Assembly (NCBI RefSeq): GCF_008704425.1
Contig: NZ_CP023696.1
Coordinates: 2,714,501 to 2,778,500 of the forward strand
Reading direction: 5' to 3'
From: Streptomyces fradiae ATCC 10745 = DSM 40063
Lineage (GTDB): Bacteria; Actinomycetota; Actinomycetes; Streptomycetales; Streptomycetaceae
Length of the DNA: 64,000 bases
Shown here in pieces: positions 33,405 to 41,924 of this stretch. Both the position numbers and the translations under genes were made by a program. Below the pieces are notes generated by a model. That model saw nothing but the letters and a program-made list of their open reading frames with translations. It was not told the origin of the DNA and made no database searches. How positions within the stretch are numbered: position 1 is the first letter of the stretch; each line of letters starts with the position of its first letter.

Positions 33405-35033
33405 ATGACCACTTCTTCCGCACCCCGACCCCGCCGGAGCGTCCTGCGCGCCCTGGCGCTCGCCGCACTGCTCGGCGGGCTGACGCCGGTGGGTCCCGCC
33501 TCGGCCCTCGCCGCCGAGCCGGAGACGTTCACCCTCACCATCAGGCACCTGGACCGCACCGGCCGGCCCGCGACCGAGTACGGCACCCAGGTGCTCGGTC
33601 TCGCCGGCGAGGGCGCCGACGAGGCCGTCCACCCGTACGACGCCTCCGGCACGACGACCGTGCGGCTGCCCCGCGGCCGGTACATGCTGAACAGCGCCCT
33701 CACCGACCGGCGGGGTGGGATCAGCACGGACTGGATCGTCCAGCCCCGCCTGGACCTCGACCGCGACACCGTCGTCACCGTCGACGCCCGCACCACCGCC
33801 CCCGTCGACGTGCGGCCCCCCGACCCCGCCGCGGTGTTCCGGCGCAGCGGCATGTTCGTCGAGGTCAGCCACGGCGGCGTCAGCCGCGAGGTCAACATCG
33901 TCAACGCCACCCCGAGCCTGCGCGTCGCCCACCTCGGCCCCGATGCCGAACCCGGCTCGGTGCGGCAGTGGTTCGACGCGTACTGGTCGAACGACACCGC
34001 CCAGTACGCCCTCGGCCAGACCTTCACCGGCAGCCGCGCCCTGACCGGGCTGACCCGGCACTACGCCCAGAAGGACCTGGCCACCCTGCGGCTGCGGGCC
34101 GGGGCGCGACCGGGCACCACGGGGACCGCCCGGTACGACCTCCAGCCGAAGGGCGACACGACCGTCTCCGCGTACGGGCAGCTGACGGCACCCGGCACCA
34201 CGACCTTCCACGTGACCCCGGACCGCGGCACCTGGAACATGACCTATACCGCGCCCACCGCACCGGAGGGGACGCCCAACCGCTACGTCGCCGACATCAC
34301 CGCACGTGCAGGGGCCATGACGACCCACACCTTCGACAACCCCGTCTTCGGCCCCTCCATCAACGGCCGGCCGGGCGCCGAACGCGACGGCGACAAGCTG
34401 CTGATGGACGTCCCGATGCTCGCCGACGGCGACGGCCACGCGCCGTCGTCACCGTCGTACGACACGGCCTTCACGACGCTGACCCGCGACGGCGTGCGGA
34501 TCGGCACCCACTCGGGCACCCCCGGACAGGCCGAGTTCACCGTGCCTCCGTCGCGGGCGGCCTACCGGCTGACCAGCACGGTCAGCCGCAGGGGCGCGAC
34601 CGGCGCCACCACCCGCGCGACGGCGTCCTGGACCTTCACCTCCGAAGCAAGCACCGCGCGGACCGCCGGAAAGACCCGCGGACACACCCCCCTCAAGACC
34701 ACCGGCACCAGCACCCCCGGACGGTCCCCCCTCCCCCTCAGCACCGTGCGCTTCTCCCCTCCACTCGACGCGACCGGCACCGCGACCGCGGACACCCCCG
34801 TCCGCGTCCCCGTCACCGTGGAGGGCGCGGCGGCGAACGGCCGCGTCCGCTCGCTGAAGGTCTCGGTCTCCACCGACGGAGGCGCCTCGTGGACCCGCCT
34901 CCCGGTCGAGGACGGCGCCGTCACGATCCACAACCCGCGGGCGGGCACCGGTGTCTCGCTGCGCGCCGAGCTGACCGACACCGCCGGCAACACCCTGGAG
35001 CAGACCCTGGTCGACGCCTACCGCACCGAGTGA
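33405..35033 (+). CDS. Secreted protein matching the C-terminal region of large S8 subtilases
   Basis: A 542-residue protein with a signal peptide (RRSVLRALALAALLGGLTPV, Ala-x-Ala near residue 36). The body is a series of beta domains: ETFTLTIRHLDRTGRPA, RGRYMLNSALTDRRGG, FDNPVFGPSINGRPGAERDG, PLSTVRFSPPLD and LKVSVSTDGGASWTRLPVED, ending NTLEQTLVDAYRTE. From memory this order is the non-catalytic C-terminal half of the 1100-1250-residue Streptomyces S8 peptidases; the Asp/His/Ser protease domain is absent here and there is no room for it upstream. Role unknown: substrate binding or a decoy are possible. It overlaps the convergent DUF4259 gene by 16 bases. Confidence 0.7.
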   Translation: MTTSSAPRPRRSVLRALALAALLGGLTPVGPASALAAEPETFTLTIRHLDRTGRPATEYGTQVLGLAGEGADEAVHPYDASGTTTVRLPRGRYMLNSALTDRRGGISTDWIVQPRLDLDRDTVVTVDARTTAPVDVRPPDPAAVFRRSGMFVEVSHGGVSREVNIVNATPSLRVAHLGPDAEPGSVRQWFDAYWSNDTAQYALGQTFTGSRALTGLTRHYAQKDLATLRLRAGARPGTTGTARYDLQPKGDTTVSAYGQLTAPGTTTFHVTPDRGTWNMTYTAPTAPEGTPNRYVADITARAGAMTTHTFDNPVFGPSINGRPGAERDGDKLLMDVPMLADGDGHAPSSPSYDTAFTTLTRDGVRIGTHSGTPGQAEFTVPPSRAAYRLTSTVSRRGATGATTRATASWTFTSEASTARTAGKTRGHTPLKTTGTSTPGRSPLPLSTVRFSPPLDATGTATADTPVRVPVTVEGAAANGRVRSLKVSVSTDGGASWTRLPVEDGAVTIHNPRAGTGVSLRAELTDTAGNTLEQTLVDAYRTE

Positions 35034-35467
35034 CCCTCCGCCCGTGACGGATGGCGGCCCTCCGCGACCTCCTGAACCAGGAGTACGTCCCGCAGACGGC
35101 GGACGCTCGCGAGCCAGGGGCCGCCATCCGACTCCGCCCACAGCTCCAGCAGCTCGGACGGCTCCGTCATGACCCGGTCGAGGGCCTGCACCGCGTCACC
35201 GCGCAGAGCCGAGAGATCGGGAAGGGGCTCCTCGGGCCCGTAGGCGGAATCGACCGGGTCGCCGCCGGGGCACTGCGCGGCGACCAGCGCGGCGGCTGCC
35301 ACCGCCTCCTCCCCCTCGGGCGCCTCGAGGTAGTCGGCGGTGCCGACCACCCTCAGGAGAGCGCCGCGGACGACGCCCTCCCGCTCTCCCTCCGCCGCCT
35401 CGTCGAGTGAGCCGCAGAAGTCCGCGGCGGTGTCGTTGTCGAACGGCCCGATGTCCCAGGTGCCCAT
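35018..35467 (-). CDS. DUF4259 protein
   Basis: A 149-residue protein beginning MGTWDIGPFDNDTAADFCGS, the signature opening of DUF4259, and continuing with a helical body (GEEAVAAAALVAAQCPGGDP) and SELLELWAESDGGPWLASVR. These are small acidic proteins, often near toxin or accessory loci; function unknown. The ATG at 35467 starts the conserved motif. It is convergent with, and slightly overlaps, the secreted-protein gene. Confidence 0.85.
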   Translation of the reverse strand: MGTWDIGPFDNDTAADFCGSLDEAAEGEREGVVRGALLRVVGTADYLEAPEGEEAVAAAALVAAQCPGGDPVDSAYGPEEPLPDLSALRGDAVQALDRVMTEPSELLELWAESDGGPWLASVRRLRDVLLVQEVAEGRHPSRAEGHSVR

Positions 35468-35638
35468 GGTTCCCCCCAGATGGTTGCCGACCTCCCTGCA
35501 TCCTGGCACCCACCACTGACAACGGCGGTCCACGGCCAGCGGGCCCGGCCCCCACCCGGCCGAAGCTGCGCCCCCGGACCTCCAGGACCACCATGGAAGA
35601 GAAGGAGCAAAGAGGACACGACACCAGAGGAGGCCCCC

Positions 35639-36073
35639 ATGGCCGCCGACAACGAGACCTTCGTGCGCGACCTCTTCCGGGCCTGGAACGACCGCGACTA
35701 CGACGCCATAGCCGGGTCCGTCGCGGCGGACTGCACCCTGATCGAGGAGGGCAGCGGACGGAAGCTGAAGGGCCCGCAGGAGTTCACCCAGCTCGCCAAG
35801 GCCATGTTCGACGCGATGCCGGACGGCAGGTTCACCCTCGACCACCTCACGGCCCAGGGGGACACGGTGGTCGTCGAGTACACCGGCGAGGGAACCCAGA
35901 CCGGCGACCTGACCCTGCACGCGGGCACCCTCCCCGCCACGGGCCGCCACGTCACGGTGCACGCCTGCGACATCTACGAGGTCAAGGACGGCAAGATCCA
36001 GCAAGGCCGCGCCTACCTGGACACCGGCGCGATCATGAGCCAACTCGGCCTGACCGAACAACTCCAGACCTGA
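35639..36073 (+). CDS. SnoaL-like ester cyclase family protein
   Basis: A 144-residue protein of the NTF2/SnoaL fold: FVRDLFRAWNDRDYDAIAGS, EEGSGRKLKGPQEFTQLAK, a central beta-sheet with VVVEYTGEGTQTGDL, and the terminal CDIYEVKDGKIQQGRAYLDT. The ATG at 35639 has AGAGGAGG six bases upstream. Members include polyketide cyclases and many proteins of unknown role; no biosynthetic cluster surrounds it, so the substrate is open. Confidence 0.85.
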   Translation: MAADNETFVRDLFRAWNDRDYDAIAGSVAADCTLIEEGSGRKLKGPQEFTQLAKAMFDAMPDGRFTLDHLTAQGDTVVVEYTGEGTQTGDLTLHAGTLPATGRHVTVHACDIYEVKDGKIQQGRAYLDTGAIMSQLGLTEQLQT

Positions 36074-36102
36074 CCGCGACCGTCCGGACCGACGGCAGCC
36101 GG

Positions 36103-37368
36103 TCATGGCCCCGGAAGGGGGCGGGAGCAGGAGGAGACACCGATGTAGGCCAGCCCGTCGTACGCCTGCGACAAGGTCACCGGGCTCCGGTGGAAGCGGT
36201 AGGTCAGCCGGGGCGCCAAAGCCCCGAAGCTGCGCGCCGGACGCGGTTCACCGAGCCACTGCCGCACGGCCGGCGGCGCGGTGACCGCCCGGCGGAGATC
36301 CAGCAGATGGTCACCGGGATGGGCGGCGGCGAGCCACGCCTCCACGCAGTCCGCGGGGGCGGGACCGATCCGGTGGGCGGCGACCGCGCCAAACCGGGCG
36401 CGCCGCCACGGGCCCGGCCGGAGACGGCGGGCGCGGAAGGCACCACTGCCGAACAGGAGACCGAGCGCGTAGTAGGCGTCTCCGTACCGGTCGCGGAGGT
36501 GCCGGCCCAGCACGGGGACCGCACCGTCGTGTCGCTGTGTGGTGACGTGGCCGTTGTGCGCCCAGACGGCGACCCTGGCGGACGGATCGGTGAGGAGTTC
36601 CGCGACGGCGTCCGCCATGCACCGGTCGCGTGCGGCGAAGGCCGTCCGTTCGGGGCACGTGTCGCGTCGGGGGCGTGTCACCAGGTCGGCGGCCCGGACC
36701 AGGATCCGGGCATCCCGTAAGGCGTCGTTCGTTTCGGAGGCGTGTCCGCGGAGGAGGTCCAGCACAGCCTCGGCATCGCGCACCAGGCGCCGCCGGGGGT
36801 CCGGCAGTGCCCCGGGATACGCCGTGGCGAGTACCCGCAGAGGCGCCAGGAGCCCTGCCGAACGATCCGGCATCAGCTCGCGCAGGACCGGTTCCAGGCG
36901 GGCCAGGGAGTGACCGCAACGCTGGGGGTCGACGCCGGCGAAGCGCACCCGCCGAGCCGAGGGCCGGCCGCGGTTGTAGGCGCGCATCCACTCGACCACC
37001 GCCAGCACCTCTTCGGTCCGCCAGGTCCAGAAACCGAGGTCCGTGATGGCCTTGGCGGGGTCGCCGACGCCGTCGCGCACATACGCGTCGACGGCCGGTG
37101 CGGCCGATGCGCTCGCTTCCATGGCGAGGACGGTAAAGCCCAGTTCCGTGACGAGGTACTCCAGCAGACGGTGCTTGAGCTGGAAGAACTCACGCGTACC
37201 GTGGGTCGCCTCGCCCAGGCCGACCACCCGTACGCCCTCGAGCACACCGGCGAGGGCCCGCAGGTCGGAGCCGTCACCACCCGGTACCAGACCGCTCAAC
37301 GGCATGGCGTTGCGCGCCAACCAGGACGTCACCTCACGGACCACCGGACCGCGTTCCGTCGCCGACAT
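36103..37368 (-). CDS. Erythromycin esterase family protein
   Basis: A 421-residue protein of the EreA/EreB family. The N-terminal VVGLGEATHGTREFFQLKHR contains the Glu and His thought to be catalytic; LGFTVLAMEASASAA, GFWTWRTEEVLAVVEWMRAYN, AGVDPQRCGHS and VAVWAHNGHVTTQRH are the other conserved blocks. True Ere enzymes open the macrolactone ring; most chromosomal homologues have no proven drug activity. Start ATG 37368. It is convergent with the SnoaL-like gene and may or may not confer macrolide tolerance. Confidence 0.88.
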   Translation of the reverse strand: MSATERGPVVREVTSWLARNAMPLSGLVPGGDGSDLRALAGVLEGVRVVGLGEATHGTREFFQLKHRLLEYLVTELGFTVLAMEASASAAPAVDAYVRDGVGDPAKAITDLGFWTWRTEEVLAVVEWMRAYNRGRPSARRVRFAGVDPQRCGHSLARLEPVLRELMPDRSAGLLAPLRVLATAYPGALPDPRRRLVRDAEAVLDLLRGHASETNDALRDARILVRAADLVTRPRRDTCPERTAFAARDRCMADAVAELLTDPSARVAVWAHNGHVTTQRHDGAVPVLGRHLRDRYGDAYYALGLLFGSGAFRARRLRPGPWRRARFGAVAAHRIGPAPADCVEAWLAAAHPGDHLLDLRRAVTAPPAVRQWLGEPRPARSFGALAPRLTYRFHRSPVTLSQAYDGLAYIGVSSCSRPLPGP

Positions 37369-37494
37369 GGATGCCGAGACTACTCGTGCGAACGCATGAC
37401 ACGCGAGACCCGCGAGCGCCGCTACCAGGCCCGTGAGACCGTCGGAACCCGCGTACGCGTATCGATGTCAGTGGCAGGCGGTTGGACGACGTCC

Positions 37495-38228
37495 ATGACC
37501 GTCCAGACGCTGCTGCCCCTGCTTCCCGACCCTGACGCCCTGCTGGCCAGGTGCCGGGCGCTGGCGCTGCTCGACTTCGCCCTCGACGCGGACATCCCGA
37601 CCCACGGGTTCGTGTCCGAATGGCGTGGTGGCGTCGACCTGGCCTGGAGGGACAACGGCTCGGGCGACCAGTACGCCGTCGTGTTCGATCCGGCCGGAGT
37701 GTTCCTCCATGGCTTCGATCACGAGAGTGACGCCACGCCCTGGCGGGAGTCGCCCCGCGCGCACTGGCACGGCCTTCTCGACGGCCTGCCCGCGTCGCTC
37801 GCGCACTACCCGGCGGCGCCGGAGTTCCGGTTCGACGGGTTCTTCGACGCGACGGTGTGCGTGTGGCGCGAGAGGGGGCCGGGTCCTGGCAGTGCGGTCC
37901 GGTCGAGTTCGCTCCTGACGAGACCGACGGGGCTGACTGGCTGTTCGAGCTTCTCACCGATGGCAGCGCGGACGCGTACGTCGGCCTCGCGGAGGACTAC
38001 TACGAGCGGAGCATCGACCGCGACGCCGTGACGGCGATCCTGTCCCAAGTGCCGCTGAGCCGCAGGACCATGGCTTCCCTGTCACCCACAGCCGACTTCG
38101 CGACTGCGGCGAGGCGCGCCCGCACACTCGGCTCCACCGTTGCGCACCAGCCCTGGTTTGTCAGAGGCCGCCCCTATCGTGCGGGCGACAGTGCTGGTGA
38201 GAGGAGCAACCATGGGGTTCTCGGGTGA
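37495..38228 (+). pseudogene. Streptomyces conserved protein, one frameshift at a G-run
   Basis: The first part reads MTVQTLLPLLPDPDALLARC to TVCVWRE (frame 1, up to about 37871); the rest continues in another frame with CGPVEFAPDETDGADWLFEL and EDYYERSIDRDAVTAILSQV. Joined, they make one protein of about 240 residues matching a Streptomyces family of unknown function. The break is at AGAGGGGG (37871-37878): one base missing, or two extra. It could be a real mutation or an assembly error. ATG 37465 upstream is in frame too, but the family starts at 37495. The frame-2 stop is at 38228, inside the next gene. Confidence 0.75.
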
Positions 38229-38747
38229 GCTGGGGTCTTCGGTCGTAGTGCGCGTCCGCTCATCGAGGCACCCGTCTTCGGGGGAGCGCAGGAGGACGAC
38301 GAGGGCGGCATAACCGCTTGGTGGCCACGACCCGGCGGCTGGCAGACGTGGCAGTTCCACGGCACCCTTCCCCGCGGGACCGAGGCAGTCCTGCGAGCCG
38401 TGGTCGAATGGACGGGGGCTCCGGCCTGCGTGGCGTCCGTGCACGACAGCGACGTAGCGGTGATGTCGGGTATGGAACCCGGCGGCGAGCAGTGGGACAT
38501 GTGGCTGAACCTCCGGATCGCGGCGGAGGTGTCGGACTGTCCGCTCGCCGAATTGGACTCCCGCGTGCCCGGCGACGCCCGCCGCGCCCTGGCCTGGGCG
38601 CGCTCTGCGGGAGTCGGCGACGGCGTGGACCCGACCACGATCGAGGAGGCCCTGCGGTCCGACCGGACCTTCGTGGAAGACCTCTACGACGCGCTTCTGG
38701 ACCGCCTCGGCTTCCCGCTGGCAGTCGACCCTGACACATCGTGCTGA
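38212..38747 (+). pseudogene. Streptomyces conserved protein, frameshift near its start
   Basis: ATG 38212 has an excellent ribosome site (GAGAGGAG, six bases) and reads MGFSGEL, but that frame closes soon after. The matching continuation, VFGRSARPLIEAPVFGGAQE, then PRPGGWQTWQFHGTLPRG, VVEWTGAPACVASVHDSDVA and ALAWARSAGVGDG, is in the next frame from 38229 on and contains no start codon before GTG 38400. The break is in the GGGG at 38232-38235. Whole, it would be about 178 residues. Function unknown. Confidence 0.75.
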
Positions 38748-38892
38748 GCAAGGACCACCTTCGCCAAGGGGCCGCCCGGCGTCGGACTCCCTTCCCGCTC
38801 GGCCGACCAGGGTATTCACCGCTGCAAGCCGCTTCCCGGGTCCTCGAGAGGACACGCACGCCGGATCGATGAACGTTTCTGAGAGGCGCGCC

Positions 38893-39756
38893 TCAGTCCC
38901 ACCAGAAGTCCCAGCGATGGGCGCCGGTGATCCGCTCGGCGTAAGCGGCCAGTGTGTACGGGCTGCTGCCCTGCCAGATGTTGTCCGGGCAGAAGGCGAA
39001 GTGCTCGGCCGCGACCAGGAGAGCTTCGCGGCCGTCGGCTGGCGGCGAGGCGACGCTGAGGTGCAGCGTGGAAAAGCCGACTGCGACGACCCGGGCGCCG
39101 AACCGGTGCTCCCAGTCGCGGACGACGGCGGAGAACTTCGCGGTGTCCGGGTCGTAGTTGCAGGGTCCAGCCCAGCCCACGGCCGTCAGCGCCTCGGCAC
39201 CCGATGCCGCCGCGACCAACCCGAGACGCGCAAGCGGGCCGTCGCCGAGGAAGGCCGTCGCGAACTCGGCAGCCAGCTGGCCGGGGTCCGTCATCGTCTC
39301 CCGGCTGGGCGCGGGGCCGGGCCAGGTCTTTCCGAACGGGGCGGTGACGGCGAGGTGCTCATCGTTGTCGACGATGTCGTCTTCTTCGTCGACGGTCGTG
39401 TAGGTCGTCCACCACTGTGCGAGGAGGCCCGCAGGGTCGTGGCTTGCCGGGGAGGACATCCGCTCGGGGAAGACCTCCCGCGCCCACGAGAAGGGCGCGT
39501 GGGTCAGGGCTCCGGACACCCACGGGCGGAACTCGCCGTCGTACGGATCCGGAACGAGCAGCAGCGGCCACAGACCGGTACGAGCGTGCTCGGCACGCAA
39601 CCGCGTCCACAGCCCGGCCGTCGCCGGCCCGTCACTGACCCACAGCGGCTGCACCTCTCCGTCGCCCTCATCGGCCGTGACCATCCGACCGGGCGGGAGA
39701 TCCCATCGGACTTCCATCTCCATAGAGTGGGCGGCGCCGCCGTCCCCGCGGGGCAT
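38893..39756 (-). CDS. DUF4253 protein
   Basis: A protein of about 287 residues. The C-terminal half carries the DUF4253 core: VGWAGPCNYDPDTAKFSAVV, RDWEHRFGARVVAVGFSTLH and LLVAAEHFAFCPDNIWQGSS, ending ITGAHRWDFWWD. The ATG at 39756 has GGGGAG about ten bases upstream; an alternative ATG at 39723 (MEMEVRWDLPPGRMV) has none. Function unknown; such proteins occur in bacterial contact-system and accessory loci. Confidence 0.82.
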   Translation of the reverse strand: MPRGDGGAAHSMEMEVRWDLPPGRMVTADEGDGEVQPLWVSDGPATAGLWTRLRAEHARTGLWPLLLVPDPYDGEFRPWVSGALTHAPFSWAREVFPERMSSPASHDPAGLLAQWWTTYTTVDEEDDIVDNDEHLAVTAPFGKTWPGPAPSRETMTDPGQLAAEFATAFLGDGPLARLGLVAAASGAEALTAVGWAGPCNYDPDTAKFSAVVRDWEHRFGARVVAVGFSTLHLSVASPPADGREALLVAAEHFAFCPDNIWQGSSPYTLAAYAERITGAHRWDFWWD

Positions 39757-39912
39757 CACAGCCTGGCTCCCCTCACTCGATTCCGGAACTGCTGGCAAGC
39801 ATGCCAGTCGGAAGTCCGCCCCGATGCGGTCAGGGTCCCCTCGACCCAGCCGCGACTCGGAGGAGCCCGAGGGCGGCCCAGAACCCCTCCTTCAGGCGAT
39901 AGCGCGGACGCG

Positions 39913-39933
39913 AGTTTCGAAGTAGTTTCAAAG
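39913..39933 (+). promoter_or_regulatory. Direct repeat upstream of the toxin-antitoxin pair
   Basis: AGTTTCGAAG (39913-39922) and AGTTTCAAAG (39924-39933) are 10-bp direct repeats ending two bases before the ATG. They are a candidate site for autoregulation by the antitoxin. Confidence 0.45.
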
Positions 39934-39935
39934 AC

Positions 39936-40415
39936 ATGGGTATCGAGGGCGCCGCCGTGAACTTCTCCGAGCTGGTGAACAAGAACAAGCAGACGCTGGC
40001 CCGGCTCAAGGAGTCGCCGAGACTGCTCCTGCACCGCAGAGACGGTGAAGATCTGGTCCTGACCACCGCAGCGCGGGCGGAGCAGGACCGGACCGTGGTG
40101 TCGGCAGCCACCCGCATGCTGGCCGCGATGGCGCGCCGGGAGCCCGGCAGCATGGAGCTGCTCCTGGACGTACTGCCGGATGCCTTCCCATGGGTCCGTT
40201 ACCTGCCCGACCCGGATCTCCACGCCTTCGCCGTCGAACTGGTCGACACCATGCGCGCCGCCGACTCCGTGGGCAACAACGCCTCCGTCGCCCAGCTGCT
40301 CACCGCCTGGCAGCACACCGCCGAGGTCTACTCCGACCCTGAGTTGCTGGCCGCGCTGACCAGGGACCACGGCGAGGACTACGGCCCCGCGCCGGACCCG
40401 CGGGGAGCCGCGTGA
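39936..40415 (+). CDS. Probable antitoxin of a type II system
   Basis: A 159-residue protein, VNFSELVNKNKQTLARLKES at the start, then RLLLHRRDGEDLVLTTAARA. The beginning resembles Phd/YefM-like antitoxins (a strand-helix that binds DNA), followed by a helical body of about 100 residues. GTG 39957 (VNFSELV) is an alternative start. Its stop overlaps the start of the next gene (GTGA), as is usual for antitoxin-toxin pairs. Confidence 0.65.
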   Translation: MGIEGAAVNFSELVNKNKQTLARLKESPRLLLHRRDGEDLVLTTAARAEQDRTVVSAATRMLAAMARREPGSMELLLDVLPDAFPWVRYLPDPDLHAFAVELVDTMRAADSVGNNASVAQLLTAWQHTAEVYSDPELLAALTRDHGEDYGPAPDPRGAA

Positions 40416-40771
40416 GCGCGGGCCGCGGCGACCGGGCCGCACCGCCGGCACCAGAAGGCCACTGGGAAGTCCGCTTCGCCGACGCGGCCTCCGCCAAGGG
40501 ATGGGAGAACCTCACCCGGCAAGCAAGGGAGAACACGTACCGCGCCTGGACCACCATGCGCACCGACCCCAGGCCGGCCACCGAAACGCCCCGGCACCAC
40601 CGGCTCAAAGGCGCCTTGGCGCACGGCACTCACCGCGGACAGACCTGCGAACAATGGCAGATCGAGGTGACCGGCGGCGGCCGCGTCTGGTACCTCCTGG
40701 ACACGGCCCGCGACACCTGCTGGATCACCTTCGCAGGCACCGGGCACCCACGGGCCACAGACCGGCAATGA
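40412..40771 (+). CDS. Probable RelE/ParE-superfamily toxin
   Basis: A 119-residue basic protein. HWEVRFADAASAKGWENLTR, HHRLKGALAHGTHRGQTCEQ, WQIEVTGGGRVWYLLD and CWITFAGTGHPRATD follow the strand-helix-strand order of RelE-type mRNA interferases, including the terminal GHP...T seen in that family. The four-base overlap with the upstream gene supports a toxin-antitoxin operon. It ends 68 bases before the left attachment-like repeat of the adjacent element. No test of activity is possible from sequence. Confidence 0.65.
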   Translation: MSAGRGDRAAPPAPEGHWEVRFADAASAKGWENLTRQARENTYRAWTTMRTDPRPATETPRHHRLKGALAHGTHRGQTCEQWQIEVTGGGRVWYLLDTARDTCWITFAGTGHPRATDRQ

Positions 40772-40839
40772 AACCGCCAGGGCCCAGAAGAGCGGGGCCA
40801 GACCATCCCGGCGCATCGGGCGCCTTCACAGCCGCACAC

Positions 40840-40930
40840 CAAGACAAAGCCCCCGCCCGGAGAACCCGGCGGGGGCTTCGATGTGCGTGGACCTGAGGGG
40901 ATTTCAACCCCTGACCCCCTCGATGCGAAC
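40840..40930. repeat. Left attachment-like repeat (tRNA-Ala 3' end copy)
   Basis: Ninety-one bases matching 43173-43263 with two substitutions. It contains a copy of the tRNA terminator hairpin and the 3' 43 bases of the tRNA through the anticodon. One substitution changes the T-loop TTC to TTG, so this copy could not give a working tRNA. Confidence 0.92.
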
Positions 40931-41058
40931 TACGGGCGGGAGGGGCGCTGAGGTCTGCAAGGCTGATCGAGCGGCTGCATGGGGGCGGTGGCGGTCGACT
41001 GCGGTCGCGGTGGTTGCTGTACTTTCCTGCTGTACGGCGGCCGGATGATCGGGGGGGC

Positions 41059-41244
41059 ATGGCAGCGCTGGGGTTCTTCTTCATCGTCCTGCCGTGCCTC
41101 GCCGTCGTCAGCTTCACATGCTTTGCCGCATGTCGAGCCCAGAGACACAAGGCGTTCAAGGCTTTGGCCTATGCATGCCTGTGCCTCGGGCTCGTATGCG
41201 GCCTCACTCCCATAGGGATTGTCGTCTGGGCGTCTTTCCTGTAG
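41059..41244 (+). CDS. Small two-helix membrane protein in the element
   Basis: A 61-residue protein, MAALGFFFIVLPCLAVVSFT at the start, then CFAACRAQRHKAFKAL, and a second hydrophobic helix ACLCLGLVCGLTPIGIVVW. It resembles the tiny hydrophobic proteins of actinomycete integrative elements, but I cannot name it. A GGGGGG run precedes the ATG. Confidence 0.45.
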   Translation: MAALGFFFIVLPCLAVVSFTCFAACRAQRHKAFKALAYACLCLGLVCGLTPIGIVVWASFL

Positions 41245-41387
41245 ATGCCGTGCGCCGGCCCCTTGTTGCCGGGTGGTTCCTGGTACGTGGCGAGGGCACT
41301 GGCTTGGAAGACCCCGTACGCGGATGCCCGCTGACCTGCGAGGTTGCTGACCTGGACCGGAGCAGTCTTGTTGCCTTGATTCACCAT
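41169..41387 (-). CDS. Doubtful small reading frame in the element
   Basis: A 72-residue frame with a fair ribosome site (AGAGGGAACC before the ATG): MVNQGNKTAPVQVSNLAGQR, then ASAYGVFQASALATYQEPPG. It overlaps the end of the small membrane-protein gene on the other strand and shares its start codon region (CCATGG) with the frame to the right. The sequence composition is compatible with coding but gives no family match that I know. Confidence 0.3.
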   Translation of the reverse strand: MVNQGNKTAPVQVSNLAGQRASAYGVFQASALATYQEPPGNKGPAHGIYRKDAQTTIPMGVRPHTSPRHRHA

Positions 41388-41586
41388 GGTTCCCTCTTTC
41401 GTCCGGCCCGTGATATCCGTGGTGCACGCGGCGAAGCTCACGGTCAAGGGTGCGAACCCGCCGGTGCTCGTCCTGGCGGTCGAGCACATCGACCGGGTGC
41501 TGTCGGGGCTGTCGCCGGTGCTTTCGCCTGATCAGGTCGCCCACATGTACGGCGTTGCCCGGCAGGCCCACACCTGGGCTGGATGA
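41386..41586 (+). CDS. Doubtful small reading frame in the element
   Basis: A 66-residue frame with high third-position GC: KLTVKGANPPVLVLAVEHID, then RVLSGLSPVLSPDQVAHMYG. It looks like a folded helical protein and resembles small regulatory or spread proteins of such elements, but no ribosome site is visible. Its end abuts the convergent GntR fragment. Confidence 0.35.
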   Translation: MVPSFVRPVISVVHAAKLTVKGANPPVLVLAVEHIDRVLSGLSPVLSPDQVAHMYGVARQAHTWAG

Positions 41587-41913
41587 TCAGGCATCGAAGT
41601 CGTACTCCAGCACGTATGCGGCGGAGTCAAGGACCATCTCGTTCACTTCGACAGGGCGCCCCTCGGCCGCGAACGCCGTGCGACAGATCATGATCACCGG
41701 GGTGCCCATCGAGAGCTGGAGACGATTCGCTTCCTCTTGCGATGGCATCCGGCTCCGGATCTCCTCGCGGAAGTGCACGGGCTTGTAGCCCAGCTCGGCC
41801 AGACGGGCGTAGATGCCGCCGGGGCCGGTTTCCTGCTGGGTGATCGCCGAACCTGCGACCGGATCCGCGGGCAGGTACGACGTGGCCAGCAGCGCGGGCT
41901 TGTCGTCCAGCAC
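41587..41913 (-). pseudogene. GntR/UTRA regulator, N-terminal DNA-binding domain deleted
   Basis: The remaining 108 residues (VLDDKPALLATSYLPADPVA, YARLAELGYKPVHFREEIRS, GTPVIMICRTAFAAEGRPVE, EMVLDSAAYVLEYDF) are the UTRA effector domain of a GntR/HutC-family repressor such as KorSA-type regulators of these elements. The winged-helix half that should precede it is absent: upstream DNA passes directly into the excisionase fragment on the opposite strand. GTG 41913 is only an internal Val codon of the former gene. Confidence 0.8.
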
Positions 41914-41924
41914 GAAGCGACGGC

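Noticed and set aside
36103..37368. Calling the erythromycin-esterase homologue a macrolide-resistance gene
   Set aside because: Family membership alone does not show drug hydrolysis; no resistance context is present.
40840..40930. A second functional tRNA-Ala gene at the left repeat
   Set aside because: Only the 3' 43 bases are present, with a T-loop substitution; no 5' half follows.
41169..41586. Naming the small frames of the element as known spread/transfer proteins
   Set aside because: No motif strong enough; two of them overlap or share start bases on opposite strands, so they are listed only as doubtful.
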